This document shows positions 14,469 to 22,338 of a stretch of DNA of 32,950 nt, one piece after another. The notes beneath the pieces were generated by a model. It was not told the DNA's origin and ran no database searches. It saw only the letters and a program-made list of their open reading frames with translations. This DNA is from Actinomycetota bacterium (GTDB lineage: Bacteria; Actinomycetota; Actinomycetes; Nanopelagicales; Nanopelagicaceae), in the NCBI GenBank assembly GCA_016870365.1, contig VGBW01000013.1, positions 1 to 32,950 on the forward strand, read 5' to 3'. The position numbers were made by a program, and so were the translations under genes. Every line of letters starts with the position of its first letter. The first letter of the stretch is position 1.

Positions 14469-15932
14469 GTGAATAGCATTTCGGTCGCGGGCGTGGAAAT
14501 ACCAACCGGCCATCTCATCAATGGCCATCGTATCGATTCAGTTCGGACGCTTCGCAACACATCTCCGATAGACGGACAGTTCTTAGGTGATTTCTCTTCG
14601 GGAGGCGCTGGGGAAATTGACCTCGCTGTCAATGCCGCGCGCGTGGCCTTTCCCGCTTGGCGAGATCTTGGCCCAAGCGGTCGCGGCGAGATTTTGGAGA
14701 AGCTTGCGACGTTGATCGAGGAGAACGTTGAGACTCTCGCACAGATCGAGACTCTTGACAATGGCGCTCTTCTTCGTTCACATCGCAAAGGTGTAATGCC
14801 TCGCGCTGCGGCAAACATCAGATTCTTTGCCGAGTGGGCGAAAGAGCAGTTGAAGCACGAACCATTTGAAACTCGCGGCCACATCAATAATGTTTCGTGG
14901 GATCCATCTGGCGTGGCAGCGCTAATCACCCCGTGGAATGCGCCGCTGATGCTTGCAACTTGGAAGATCGGACCAGCCCTCGCTGCTGGTGACACGGTGA
15001 TCTTGAAACCAGCAGAGTGGACACCATTATCGGCAAGTTTCTTCGCCGACTTGACCATGAAGGCTGGCATGCCTCCCGGCGTCTTCAACGTGGTATTCGG
15101 TCCAGGCGAAGAAGCGGGCGCCGCCCTAACCAAGCATCCAGGAATCTCAAGAATCTCCTTTACGGGTTCTGTGCCCACCGCCAAGATTATTGCAAAGGCA
15201 GCAGCTGAGAACCTGACTCCAATTACTCTTGAGCTTGGTGGAAAGAGTCCGTTAATCGTTCTTGAGGATGCTGACCTCGAGCTCGCCGCCACCTTAGCGA
15301 TAGAACAATACGACAACGCCGGTCAAGTATGTCTCTCCGGAACTCGACTCTTGGTGCATGAGAAGGTAGTTGATGACTTCACCAGACTCTTTGTCGATAA
15401 GGCATCGAGAATCAATCAAGGCGATCCAAGGCATGAGGAGACTCAGGTGGGGCCACAGATACATCCAGACCACCTAGCCAGAATTGAAGGTTTCGTTGAG
15501 CGAGCGAGAAAAGAAGGTGCAGATATAGTTCTTGGAGGTAAACCTAATGAACAACTCGGCGGTCTTTTCTATCAACCAACTCTAGTAATGAAGCCGAACC
15601 CAGAGAGTGAGATCTTCCGCGAGGAGGTCTTCGGCCCGGTTCTCTGCCTCCAAACCTTCGCTAATGATGAGCAAGCACTCGCTATGGCGAACGACACCGA
15701 ATTCGGTCTTGCTGCTGTAGTGGTCTCGGGAAGGCGCGAACACGCGGCGAAGATAACTAAGAACCTAGTCGCTGGGACCATCTGGGTGAATTGCTTTTTC
15801 GTCCGCGACCTTAGAGCACCTTTTGGTGGATCAAAGAAGTCTGGTATCGGTCGCGATGGTGGCACTTGGTCATTTGACTTCTATGCTGATGTAAAGAACA
15901 CAGTGGTTGCACCTCATGGGTGGAAGGAGTAA
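14469..15932 (+). CDS. hpaE: Aldehyde dehydrogenase, 5-carboxymethyl-2-hydroxymuconate semialdehyde dehydrogenase type
   Basis: 487 residues with full ALDH signatures: TPWNAPLM, VILKPAEWTPL, FTGSVPTA, ELGGKS (Glu255), GQVCLSG (Cys288), EEVFGPV. The C-terminal block VNCFFVRDLRAPFGGSKKSG followed by GRDGGTWSFDFYADVKN is characteristic of HpaE, which oxidises the ring-cleavage product of homoprotocatechuate; related HMS and betaine-aldehyde dehydrogenases differ there. The extradiol dioxygenase directly downstream supports this. Start GTG 14469 follows AGAGGA by six bases; an upstream in-frame GTG at 14442 is less likely. It is the first gene of an operon reaching 20840. Confidence 0.85.
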   Translation: MNSISVAGVEIPTGHLINGHRIDSVRTLRNTSPIDGQFLGDFSSGGAGEIDLAVNAARVAFPAWRDLGPSGRGEILEKLATLIEENVETLAQIETLDNGALLRSHRKGVMPRAAANIRFFAEWAKEQLKHEPFETRGHINNVSWDPSGVAALITPWNAPLMLATWKIGPALAAGDTVILKPAEWTPLSASFFADLTMKAGMPPGVFNVVFGPGEEAGAALTKHPGISRISFTGSVPTAKIIAKAAAENLTPITLELGGKSPLIVLEDADLELAATLAIEQYDNAGQVCLSGTRLLVHEKVVDDFTRLFVDKASRINQGDPRHEETQVGPQIHPDHLARIEGFVERARKEGADIVLGGKPNEQLGGLFYQPTLVMKPNPESEIFREEVFGPVLCLQTFANDEQALAMANDTEFGLAAVVVSGRREHAAKITKNLVAGTIWVNCFFVRDLRAPFGGSKKSGIGRDGGTWSFDFYADVKNTVVAPHGWKE

Positions 15933-15937
15933 CAAAA

Positions 15938-16849
15938 GTGGGAAAAGTAGTTGGAGCAGCTCTCTTGGCACATGTGCCAACGATCATGCTGCCTGAGACG
16001 GTCAGGAAAGATCTCAACGAGGGAAAAGAGATCTCGTTGGTGCCTGGCCTTAAGAGACTTCGAAAAGATGTGTTTGAGACCCTCGACTATGACACAGTCG
16101 TCGTGCTCGATAGCCATTGGGCTACTACCGTTGAATTCGTCATCACCTCAGCCGCTGAGCGCTCCGGGCTCTTCACTTCAGAGGAATTACCACGAGGCAT
16201 GACGCAGATTCCGTACTCCATAAAGGGTGACCCTGAGCTTGCAAAGTCGCTCTCTAAGTATGACGAGAAGAACGGAACTTGGGTCACCCCGATTGCCGAT
16301 CCCCATCTTCCAATCTTCTATGCCACGGTAAATCTCTGGCACTATCTTGGACGCGGACTTGACGAGAAGAGATGGATCAGCATGTCTGTCTGTCAGACCG
16401 GAACCCCAGAGGACTTCATCCGAGCAGGAAGAGCCTTGGGCGAAGCGATTCGCGACAGCGATAGAAAGGTGTTCCTGATTGCCTCGGGGGCTCTCTCACA
16501 CACGTTCCACAAGTTACGTGACTTGCGAAAACACGAGGCAAGCGACCCCGTCCACATCTTTACGCCCGAGGCGTATCAATACGATCTCAAAGTTCTAGAG
16601 TGGATGAAGCAGGGAAATCATGGCGCAATTCTTCAAGACTTCGGCACGTTTAGAAAATACAAGCCTGAGGCAGGCTTCTTTCATTATCTAGCCATGGCCG
16701 GCGCGCTTGGTGAGGAGCGCAATCAAGGGCGAGGGATTCTCTATAGCGAATATGAAAACTCAGTGGGAACGGGACAAGTTCATGTCTACTTCCCCGAACC
16801 TCCAGGAGGCTTCCCAATGGCTAAGGATTTGGTCCTCACCCGTGACTGA
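15938..16849 (+). CDS. hpaD: Class III extradiol dioxygenase, homoprotocatechuate 2,3-dioxygenase-like
   Basis: 303 residues of the LigB superfamily, which uses non-heme Fe(II) to open a catechol ring next to the hydroxyls. Visible: His12 in the N-terminal HVP motif, His60 in VVLDSHW (metal-ligand candidates), FTSEELPRGM, IASGALSH, and the C-terminal SVGTGQV. These match the E. coli-type HpaD pattern (HVPS, DTHW, TSNELP, ASGSLSH, GTGQVN). It is therefore likely to act on 3,4-dihydroxyphenylacetate or a close catechol. Start GTG 15938 is eight bases after AAGGAG, the site lying across the end of the dehydrogenase gene. The last eight bases overlap the next gene. Confidence 0.85.
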   Translation: MGKVVGAALLAHVPTIMLPETVRKDLNEGKEISLVPGLKRLRKDVFETLDYDTVVVLDSHWATTVEFVITSAAERSGLFTSEELPRGMTQIPYSIKGDPELAKSLSKYDEKNGTWVTPIADPHLPIFYATVNLWHYLGRGLDEKRWISMSVCQTGTPEDFIRAGRALGEAIRDSDRKVFLIASGALSHTFHKLRDLRKHEASDPVHIFTPEAYQYDLKVLEWMKQGNHGAILQDFGTFRKYKPEAGFFHYLAMAGALGEERNQGRGILYSEYENSVGTGQVHVYFPEPPGGFPMAKDLVLTRD

Positions 16850-17711
16850 GTTCAGACGAATCGAAGTCGATGGTGATGCGCTAACCGTTGAACGAGTTGG
16901 CGAAGGCCTTGCTGCAGCAGATGGACGCAAGTTCACTATAAGTGATGTGAAGCATCTTCCTCCAGCCACTCCTACCAAGATCATCGCAGTGCATCTCAAC
17001 TATGAGAGTAGAACCAAGGAATTCCTCACGAAGTTGCCGCTGGCTCCCACTTACTTTCATAAGCCGATTACTGCACTTAATTCTCACGGAGGCGAAGTAG
17101 TCCGACCCAAACGATGTAAATGGCTCAATTACGAAGGTGAGATCGTCATCGTCATAGGCAAGCAGTGCAAGGACATCTCAATTGAGGAGGCTTCAGATTA
17201 CATCGCCGGATATAGCGTCGGAAATGACTTCGGCCTCCATGATTTCCGCGACACAGATGCGGGATCGATGCTTCGAGTCAAGGGCGCGGATTCGCTCGCT
17301 CCCGTCGGACCTGGGTTGATCACCGATTGGGATTTCAGGAACAAGGTGATCCGAACCTTGGTTAATGGCGTTCTAAAGCAAGAAGACAACACCAATAACA
17401 TGGAATGGAATATGCATTACCTCGTGGCAGACATTGCCCGAACCATCACTTTGGTTCCTGGTGACATGATTTTTTCGGGCACGCCAGCGAATTCAAGACC
17501 GGTTGAGATTGGCGATCTAGTGGAGGTGGAAGTCGAAGGTCTTGGTCGGCTGAGCAACAAGATTGTGGAAGGTCACAGGATTCGAAGCGAAGTTGGCGCC
17601 CAACCTACTGAGAGTGAGGAGGTGATCTCAACGGCGCTAGGTGGCGATTGGGAATTTCGGGGAATCCGAACCCCTTCAAAGGACCTCTACCCGTCAACTA
17701 TCAAAGAGTAG
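16842..17711 (+). CDS. hpaG: Fumarylacetoacetate hydrolase-family protein, HpaG-like isomerase/decarboxylase
   Basis: 289 residues of the FAH fold. Core motifs: KIIAVHLNYESR, PTYFHKPITALN, the metal-binding YEGEIVIVIGK (two Glu) with GNDFGLHDFRD (Asp), GPGLITDWDF, and FSGTPANSRPVEIGD near the end. In the homoprotocatechuate pathway the corresponding enzyme decarboxylates and isomerises the dehydrogenase product, and dioxygenase, dehydrogenase and FAH protein adjacent to one another is the standard arrangement. Start GTG 16842 overlaps the dioxygenase stop (GTGACTGA), so translation is coupled. The later enzymes of that pathway (hydratase, aldolase, separate isomerase) are not in the window. 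Confidence 0.8.
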   Translation: MTEFRRIEVDGDALTVERVGEGLAAADGRKFTISDVKHLPPATPTKIIAVHLNYESRTKEFLTKLPLAPTYFHKPITALNSHGGEVVRPKRCKWLNYEGEIVIVIGKQCKDISIEEASDYIAGYSVGNDFGLHDFRDTDAGSMLRVKGADSLAPVGPGLITDWDFRNKVIRTLVNGVLKQEDNTNNMEWNMHYLVADIARTITLVPGDMIFSGTPANSRPVEIGDLVEVEVEGLGRLSNKIVEGHRIRSEVGAQPTESEEVISTALGGDWEFRGIRTPSKDLYPSTIKE

Positions 17712-17767
17712 ATCCGATCTGTAATTGCGAAGAAGTGCTACGCAAAACGAGCGAGTAAGGAGTTGAC

Positions 17768-17959
17768 ATGATAAGAGTTTATGTTGATTTGTCTAAGTGC
17801 CAGCACTACGGTCAGTGCGTCTTTGAAGCACCGAACATCTTTAAGCTCAATGACGAAGATAAGTTGGAATACGCGGCAACGGCAGATGACTCTGAGCTTT
17901 TGAATGTGCGAGAAGCAATTGATGTGTGTCCAATGCAAGCAATCAAGTTGGTGGATTGA
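17768..17959 (+). CDS. [3Fe-4S] ferredoxin, P450 partner
   Basis: 63 residues. Cysteine pattern CQHYGQC followed by VCPMQAI near the end gives three cluster ligands with His at the position where a fourth Cys would be. This is the hallmark of the small [3Fe-4S] ferredoxins that reduce actinobacterial P450s. Start ATG 17768 has a strong AAGGAG five bases upstream. It lies with its reductase about 5 kb from the P450 gene and on the opposite strand, but both units carry the same operator at their promoters. Confidence 0.9.
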   Translation: MIRVYVDLSKCQHYGQCVFEAPNIFKLNDEDKLEYAATADDSELLNVREAIDVCPMQAIKLVD

Positions 17960-17995
17960 TTCGGATTCATCAGCGAGGGCAAGCCGGGGCAGCAA

Positions 17996-19195
17996 TTGAG
18001 TAGCGTGGTGATTGTCGGCGCATCCATGGGTGGGCTGCGTGCAGCCGAATCTCTCCGTAGATCAGGTTTTGATGGCCAAATCAATCTGATTGGAGCTGAG
18101 CCGCACCTTCCATACAACAGACCGCCCTTATCCAAGGACCTGCTTGCAAAGGACAAGACTCTGGCCGACATTGCCTTTCCGATTCATCATGGAGAGTTGC
18201 AAGCAAATTTCGTCCTAGGGAATCGAGTTGAAACACTCAACCTGGAAGAATCGCACGTGGAATTGTCCTCAGGGGCTAAGTATCAATTCGACTATCTCGT
18301 GGCTGCAACGGGCCTGAGATCTCGGCAGATGTCATTTCCTAACAACCTAGGTCGAGGGCGCTACTCGCTTCGAACTTATGACGATGCTCGATCATTGCGT
18401 GATTCGCTCGCACCGGGAAAGCGAGTCGTCATACTCGGAGCGGGTTTCATTGGACTTGAATTGGCGGCGACCCTTAGAACATTGGGTTGTTTGATTGATG
18501 TTGTAGCGGTAGAAGCAATCCCGCTTGCCGCAATTCTTGGGAATGAGTTTGGCGATGAAGTTCGTCGCCGTCATGTAAATGAGGGAGTTCGCTTCCATTT
18601 GGAACGTAGCATCGTGGATTTGATTGGCACCAGAGAGGTTGAGGGGGTCTTGCTCAGTGATGGCACTGAATTGCCATGTGAGATCTTGATTGAAGCCGTA
18701 GGGTCACTGCCGAACATTGAATGGTTGTCCGGAAATGAAATAGAACTGTCTAACGGTGTCCTCACTGATCAGACCTTGAGAGTCATGAGTGAAAGTGGGA
18801 CCTCATACCAACACGTGTTTGCGATTGGAGACATCGCTCGTTTCCCCTACTCCACACGCTCGCTCCCTGCTCGAAGAATTGAGCACTGGAATATTCCGAT
18901 TGAATCTGCCAAGTGGGTTGGACGTCAGATTTCCCATCACGAGAAGCCAGGCTCGGTCCTCGAATTCAAACAAGGGGAGCGCTTCAATCCCCTCCCTTCC
19001 TTTTGGAGCGATCAATTCAGCGTTAGCATCTTGTCCTACGGGGAACCAACACTTGCTGATGAATGCCTGCTCATTGAAGGTGAGCTCGGAAACGAATTCA
19101 TCATGGGTTATAGGCGAGCAGGTGAACTAGTTGGCGTGGCAGGAATCGGAATGCGGCGAGAAGTAAACAAATTGCGAGGGGAGATTAGACTATGA
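17996..19195 (+). CDS. FAD-dependent ferredoxin reductase (NAD(P)H)
   Basis: 399 residues, two-dinucleotide-fold flavoprotein like those feeding P450 and Rieske systems. N-terminal FAD loop VVIVGASMGGLRAAE (Ala in place of the middle Gly), YNRPPLSK, AATGLRSR, a second nucleotide loop VVILGAGFIGLELA for NAD(P)H, and FAIGDIARF for the flavin. A C-terminal domain of about 80 residues follows, with EHWNIPIESAKWVGRQI. It would pass electrons to the ferredoxin encoded 36 bases upstream. The start is TTG 17996 or GTG 18005; neither has a clear ribosome site, so coupling is likely. Its stop overlaps the next start (ATGA). Confidence 0.87.
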   Translation: MSSVVIVGASMGGLRAAESLRRSGFDGQINLIGAEPHLPYNRPPLSKDLLAKDKTLADIAFPIHHGELQANFVLGNRVETLNLEESHVELSSGAKYQFDYLVAATGLRSRQMSFPNNLGRGRYSLRTYDDARSLRDSLAPGKRVVILGAGFIGLELAATLRTLGCLIDVVAVEAIPLAAILGNEFGDEVRRRHVNEGVRFHLERSIVDLIGTREVEGVLLSDGTELPCEILIEAVGSLPNIEWLSGNEIELSNGVLTDQTLRVMSESGTSYQHVFAIGDIARFPYSTRSLPARRIEHWNIPIESAKWVGRQISHHEKPGSVLEFKQGERFNPLPSFWSDQFSVSILSYGEPTLADECLLIEGELGNEFIMGYRRAGELVGVAGIGMRREVNKLRGEIRL

Positions 19196-19449
19196 GCGAT
19201 TTCTTCGACCTTGATATCTCATTTGAAGATGACGGAGAGAAGTTGGATCTTTCCAAGATTCCAGCCAAGGATCTTCTCGCCGCTATCGAGACGCTACCTG
19301 ATTCGCTCAGAGAAGTGGCTATGGGAGTCCTTTATCAGAAAAGAACGTTCTCTGATGTCTCACAGGCTCTCGCTATCCGCCAATCAGAATTGGTTACCAG
19401 GCTTCACCGAGCGCAGCTCGCAATTTCCATGCATCTGATGAGGCGTTGA
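19192..19449 (+). CDS. Small protein resembling sigma factor region 4
   Basis: 85 residues. An acidic N-terminus (FFDLDISFEDDGEKLD) is followed by a segment that reads like sigma-70 region 4: ETLPDSLREVAMGVLYQKRTF, then SDVSQALAIRQSELVTRLHRAQLAI, in the positions of LPERxREV and the helix-turn-helix ending in KSRLHRA. Regions 1-3 are absent, so it is not a complete sigma factor. It is tied to its neighbours by overlaps on both sides (ATGA with the reductase, TGATG with the decarboxylase). It could be a DNA-binding co-regulator or anti-sigma partner; the resemblance is by eye and the function is unknown. Confidence 0.7.
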   Translation: MSDFFDLDISFEDDGEKLDLSKIPAKDLLAAIETLPDSLREVAMGVLYQKRTFSDVSQALAIRQSELVTRLHRAQLAISMHLMRR

Positions 19450-20840
19450 TGGAAAGACTGCGCATTAGTGTCGAGAGACACGCGGTCTTAGGTTTCCTCG
19501 CAAGGGAGATGGAGCGAATCTGGGGCAGTTTCGACCATGCTCGCGAAAAAGAACCTGAATTAACGGCATCACTCAAATCTCTTCTAAGCGAAGGTCTTCC
19601 CGAGGATTCTCAGGAGATTATCGATGTGCTTGGGAAGTCAATTGATGTTCTAGAAGCATCCATCGCACAATCGCGACCAAGGTTTTTGGCCTACATTGGG
19701 TCCAGTGGGCTTGAGGTGGGTGCAATTGGTGACTTCCTGGCCTCTTCTTACGACATCAATCAAGCGATTAACTCTCGAGCATCAACCCTCTTGGAGCAGC
19801 AAACGGCTAGGTGGGTAGGCGAGTTCATTGGATTCGAAAGTTCAATCGGATACTTCACTTCAGGAGGGATGGTTAGCAATCTCACTGCTCTTGCAACAGC
19901 GCTAAATCGAGCATTGCCAAATTCGCGAAAGTCGGGAGTAGATAGGAAAGTTGCTATCTACGCCTCTCACGAATCTCACTACTCGGTTCGAAGAACAATT
20001 GAAATTCTTGGCATTGGAAGTGATGGGATGCGCCTTATCCCTATCGACGATCGCCATCGAATGAATGTGACTCAGCTGAGGCAGCAAATCGATGCGGATC
20101 TAGCAGCAGGGGTAGTTCCAATAGCAATCGTCGCAACGGCTGGAACCACTCTCACTGGCGCCGTTGACCCTATCCAAGACGTTGCAAAAGTGGCCCAAGA
20201 GAAGAAAATTTGGCTACACGTCGATGGCGCATATGGAGTTCCAGCGGCCGGATCTACAAAGTCAGCGCTCTTTTATGGCATAGATGGCGCAGACTCCGTA
20301 ACCGTCGATGCACACAAATGGCTATTCGTTCCTAAATCCTGTTCTTTGGTCTTGATGAAGAACATTGAGGGACTGGTCAAGACTTTTGCGCATCATGAAG
20401 CGTATATGCCTCACCTTGAGGGCGACTACAACCCAGTTGATCTCACCTTGGAGTATTCGCGTCCATTCCGGGCACTTAAACTATGGATTGCACTCAAAGC
20501 TTACGGTGCGAATGAATTCCGCAGGGCTATAGATAAGAACATCCAACTCGCAGAGCTGACCTATGAGATTGCATCAAGCCGAGAAGACTTTAGGACCCTT
20601 CCCCACCCACCAGATCTTTCAATTGTCCCTATTCAATACCGCAGTTCGCGGGAACCTGATGCCAGCACTCTGAACGAAAGAATTTGTCAGAAGATTATTG
20701 AAGATGGGCGCTTCTACATTTCCACCGCGCGAATAGATGGTGAAACCTGGCTCCGTCCGTGCTACACAAATTTTAGGACGACGGAGGATGATGTTCTCGC
20801 TCTTTTCCAAGTGATACAGGAATTAGGCGCAATTCTTTGA
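19449..20840 (+). CDS. PLP-dependent decarboxylase, aromatic-L-amino-acid decarboxylase family
   Basis: 463 residues of group II PLP decarboxylases (DOPA, tyrosine, tryptophan, glutamate decarboxylases). Features: YFTSGGMVSNLTAL for PLP phosphate, SHESHYS, ATAGTTLTGAVDPI, HVDGAYG with the PLP-pyridine Asp, and VDAHKWLFVP with Schiff-base Lys290. A C-terminal small domain of about 120 residues is present. It removes the carboxylate of an amino acid to give an amine and CO2. With ring-cleavage genes upstream, an aromatic amino acid is a reasonable substrate, but residues for specificity cannot be judged. ATG 19449 overlaps the preceding stop by one base. Last gene of the operon. Confidence 0.88.
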   Translation: MERLRISVERHAVLGFLAREMERIWGSFDHAREKEPELTASLKSLLSEGLPEDSQEIIDVLGKSIDVLEASIAQSRPRFLAYIGSSGLEVGAIGDFLASSYDINQAINSRASTLLEQQTARWVGEFIGFESSIGYFTSGGMVSNLTALATALNRALPNSRKSGVDRKVAIYASHESHYSVRRTIEILGIGSDGMRLIPIDDRHRMNVTQLRQQIDADLAAGVVPIAIVATAGTTLTGAVDPIQDVAKVAQEKKIWLHVDGAYGVPAAGSTKSALFYGIDGADSVTVDAHKWLFVPKSCSLVLMKNIEGLVKTFAHHEAYMPHLEGDYNPVDLTLEYSRPFRALKLWIALKAYGANEFRRAIDKNIQLAELTYEIASSREDFRTLPHPPDLSIVPIQYRSSREPDASTLNERICQKIIEDGRFYISTARIDGETWLRPCYTNFRTTEDDVLALFQVIQELGAIL

Positions 20841-20967
20841 ATTAACTCAAGTACTCTTCGCATAGAATTTTCATGAATGCCCGGGCAAATGCCCGATAAA
20901 TGAGGAAAATTTGACTCAATACAATTGCAAGACTCGCACTCTGATAATTAAAGCAGTGATTCCTAAG

Positions 20968-21007
20968 TGCGTTGTGAGGGGTCGGACCTACGACCCGGTT
21001 TATCAAA
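20968..21007 (-). repeat. tRNA-3'-half-like repeat, copy B (left end of AT-rich island)
   Basis: On the plus strand a 32-base unit with GTGAGGGGTCGGACCTACGA as its core and CCGGT at the end; by my count 27 of 32 bases equal the copy at 28084. Read in reverse it resembles a tRNA from the 3' anticodon strand through variable loop and T-loop, but the T-stem cannot pair and no 5' half exists. It is the left boundary of the HDAC/transporter island. Confidence 0.55.
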
Positions 21008-21039
21008 AACAGTTAGTCGGCACCAATGAGGGCGCTTAA

Positions 21040-22155
21040 TCATAAATCATGCGTTGACTTACATTCATCAATCATGGCTTTTTGATGAGCATGAAGCTGT
21101 TGGTCTCGTCGAGTTGAAGCATCGCTCATATCTGCCATGTAATCCGGAATCCCAGAGGATTTTCCTAGGAATGCTTCCAGAACCGCTAACCCACAGAAAG
21201 GTACATAAACTTCTGAGTAACCACCTTCATGAGTTGCCACGATTCTTCCAGAGCAGTGTTTGTCGGCGAGCTTGATGGTTTCTTCTGCCATCCACTTATA
21301 TGTATATGCATGAAGCGCCATCCGTGAGAGTTGATCGTAGTATGAGGCATCAAAACCGGATGCCACGAAGATAAATTCAGGCTTAAAACGATCAACTGCA
21401 GGTTTCACAACATTTTCAAAAGCGTAGCGATATGCGCCGTCACCACTACCTGCTGGAATTGGAATATTTATGTTAAAACCTTTCCCAGCACCTTCTCCAA
21501 TTTCGCTTATTTTTCCTTCATACCGCGGATAGAGCTCATCTTGATGGAGTGAGATGGCAAGGACATCAGGATCGTCATAAAAGACAGATTGTGTTCCGTT
21601 TCCATGGTGGACATCCCAGTCAATTACTGCAAATCTACGTAGTTTTGTAGTTGCCCTTAGATGTTCTATTGCGACGCCAATATTGTTGAACATGCAATAT
21701 CCCATGCCATGATCGCGAACCGCGTGGTGTCCAGGTGGACGGATCAAAGCGTAGGCAAGATCAACTTCACCTTTATAGACCGCGTCAGCAGCTGCAATCG
21801 CGCCACCTGCGGATAAACATGCGATTTCAAATCCGTAAGGTCCAAATACTGATTCCTCATCACCCATAAGCCCGCCACCATTATCTGAGAGCTCTTTCAT
21901 CTTCTTTATATGTTTAGGATTATGAACTCTCTCTAGTTCTGCGACAGTTGCAGGGCGTGGTTCGATAGGAATTACTTCACTCTTAAAAGGAGAAACTTCA
22001 ACCAGACTCTTGAAACGTCTTTTGGAGTCTGGTGATTCCCAATGTTTTCCAGCTTGAACGAACTGGCCGGGTTTGTAAGTTCCCGCATAAGTTCCAGTGT
22101 CATGCCAAAAATAATACTCGTGAGTCAGGAAGCCAACCTTGCGTTCTTTGCTCAC
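21040..22155 (-). CDS. Class II histone-deacetylase-fold amidohydrolase 1
   Basis: 371 residues of the arginase/deacetylase fold; in bacteria these are acetylpolyamine amidohydrolases and related Zn-dependent amide hydrolases. Active-site residues: the His pair 143-144 in RPPGHH, Zn ligands Asp181 and His183 in DWDVHHGNGTQ, Asp269 in SGFDAS, and transition-state Tyr313 in HEGGYS. It would remove an acyl group from an acetylated amine or cleave another amide in the cytoplasm; no signal peptide. The start is GTG 22155, with no ribosome site, so the message may be leaderless. Divergent from a paralogue that heads the transporter operon. Confidence 0.88.
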   Translation of the reverse strand: MSKERKVGFLTHEYYFWHDTGTYAGTYKPGQFVQAGKHWESPDSKRRFKSLVEVSPFKSEVIPIEPRPATVAELERVHNPKHIKKMKELSDNGGGLMGDEESVFGPYGFEIACLSAGGAIAAADAVYKGEVDLAYALIRPPGHHAVRDHGMGYCMFNNIGVAIEHLRATTKLRRFAVIDWDVHHGNGTQSVFYDDPDVLAISLHQDELYPRYEGKISEIGEGAGKGFNINIPIPAGSGDGAYRYAFENVVKPAVDRFKPEFIFVASGFDASYYDQLSRMALHAYTYKWMAEETIKLADKHCSGRIVATHEGGYSEVYVPFCGLAVLEAFLGKSSGIPDYMADMSDASTRRDQQLHAHQKAMIDECKSTHDL

Positions 22156-22338
22156 GAGCGATGAGTCTAGGTATCGAGCCCTGATGAATCAAGGACACCC
22201 TTTTTGATAAATCTGAGCCTGGATAGCCTCTGAACAAGTTGATCGATCTTCGGAAAATTAACTCACCTGGTTATAGAAGTTGGTCTAGGACATGGCTACT
22301 ATTGCTAAGAGGAAAGGCCACCCAGGGGGAGATGAGAA

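Noticed and set aside
20882-20895. CGGGC-AAAT-GCCCG hairpin after the decarboxylase as a terminator
   Set aside because: The stem is short and there is no T-run on either strand; it may still play a role but is too weak to list.
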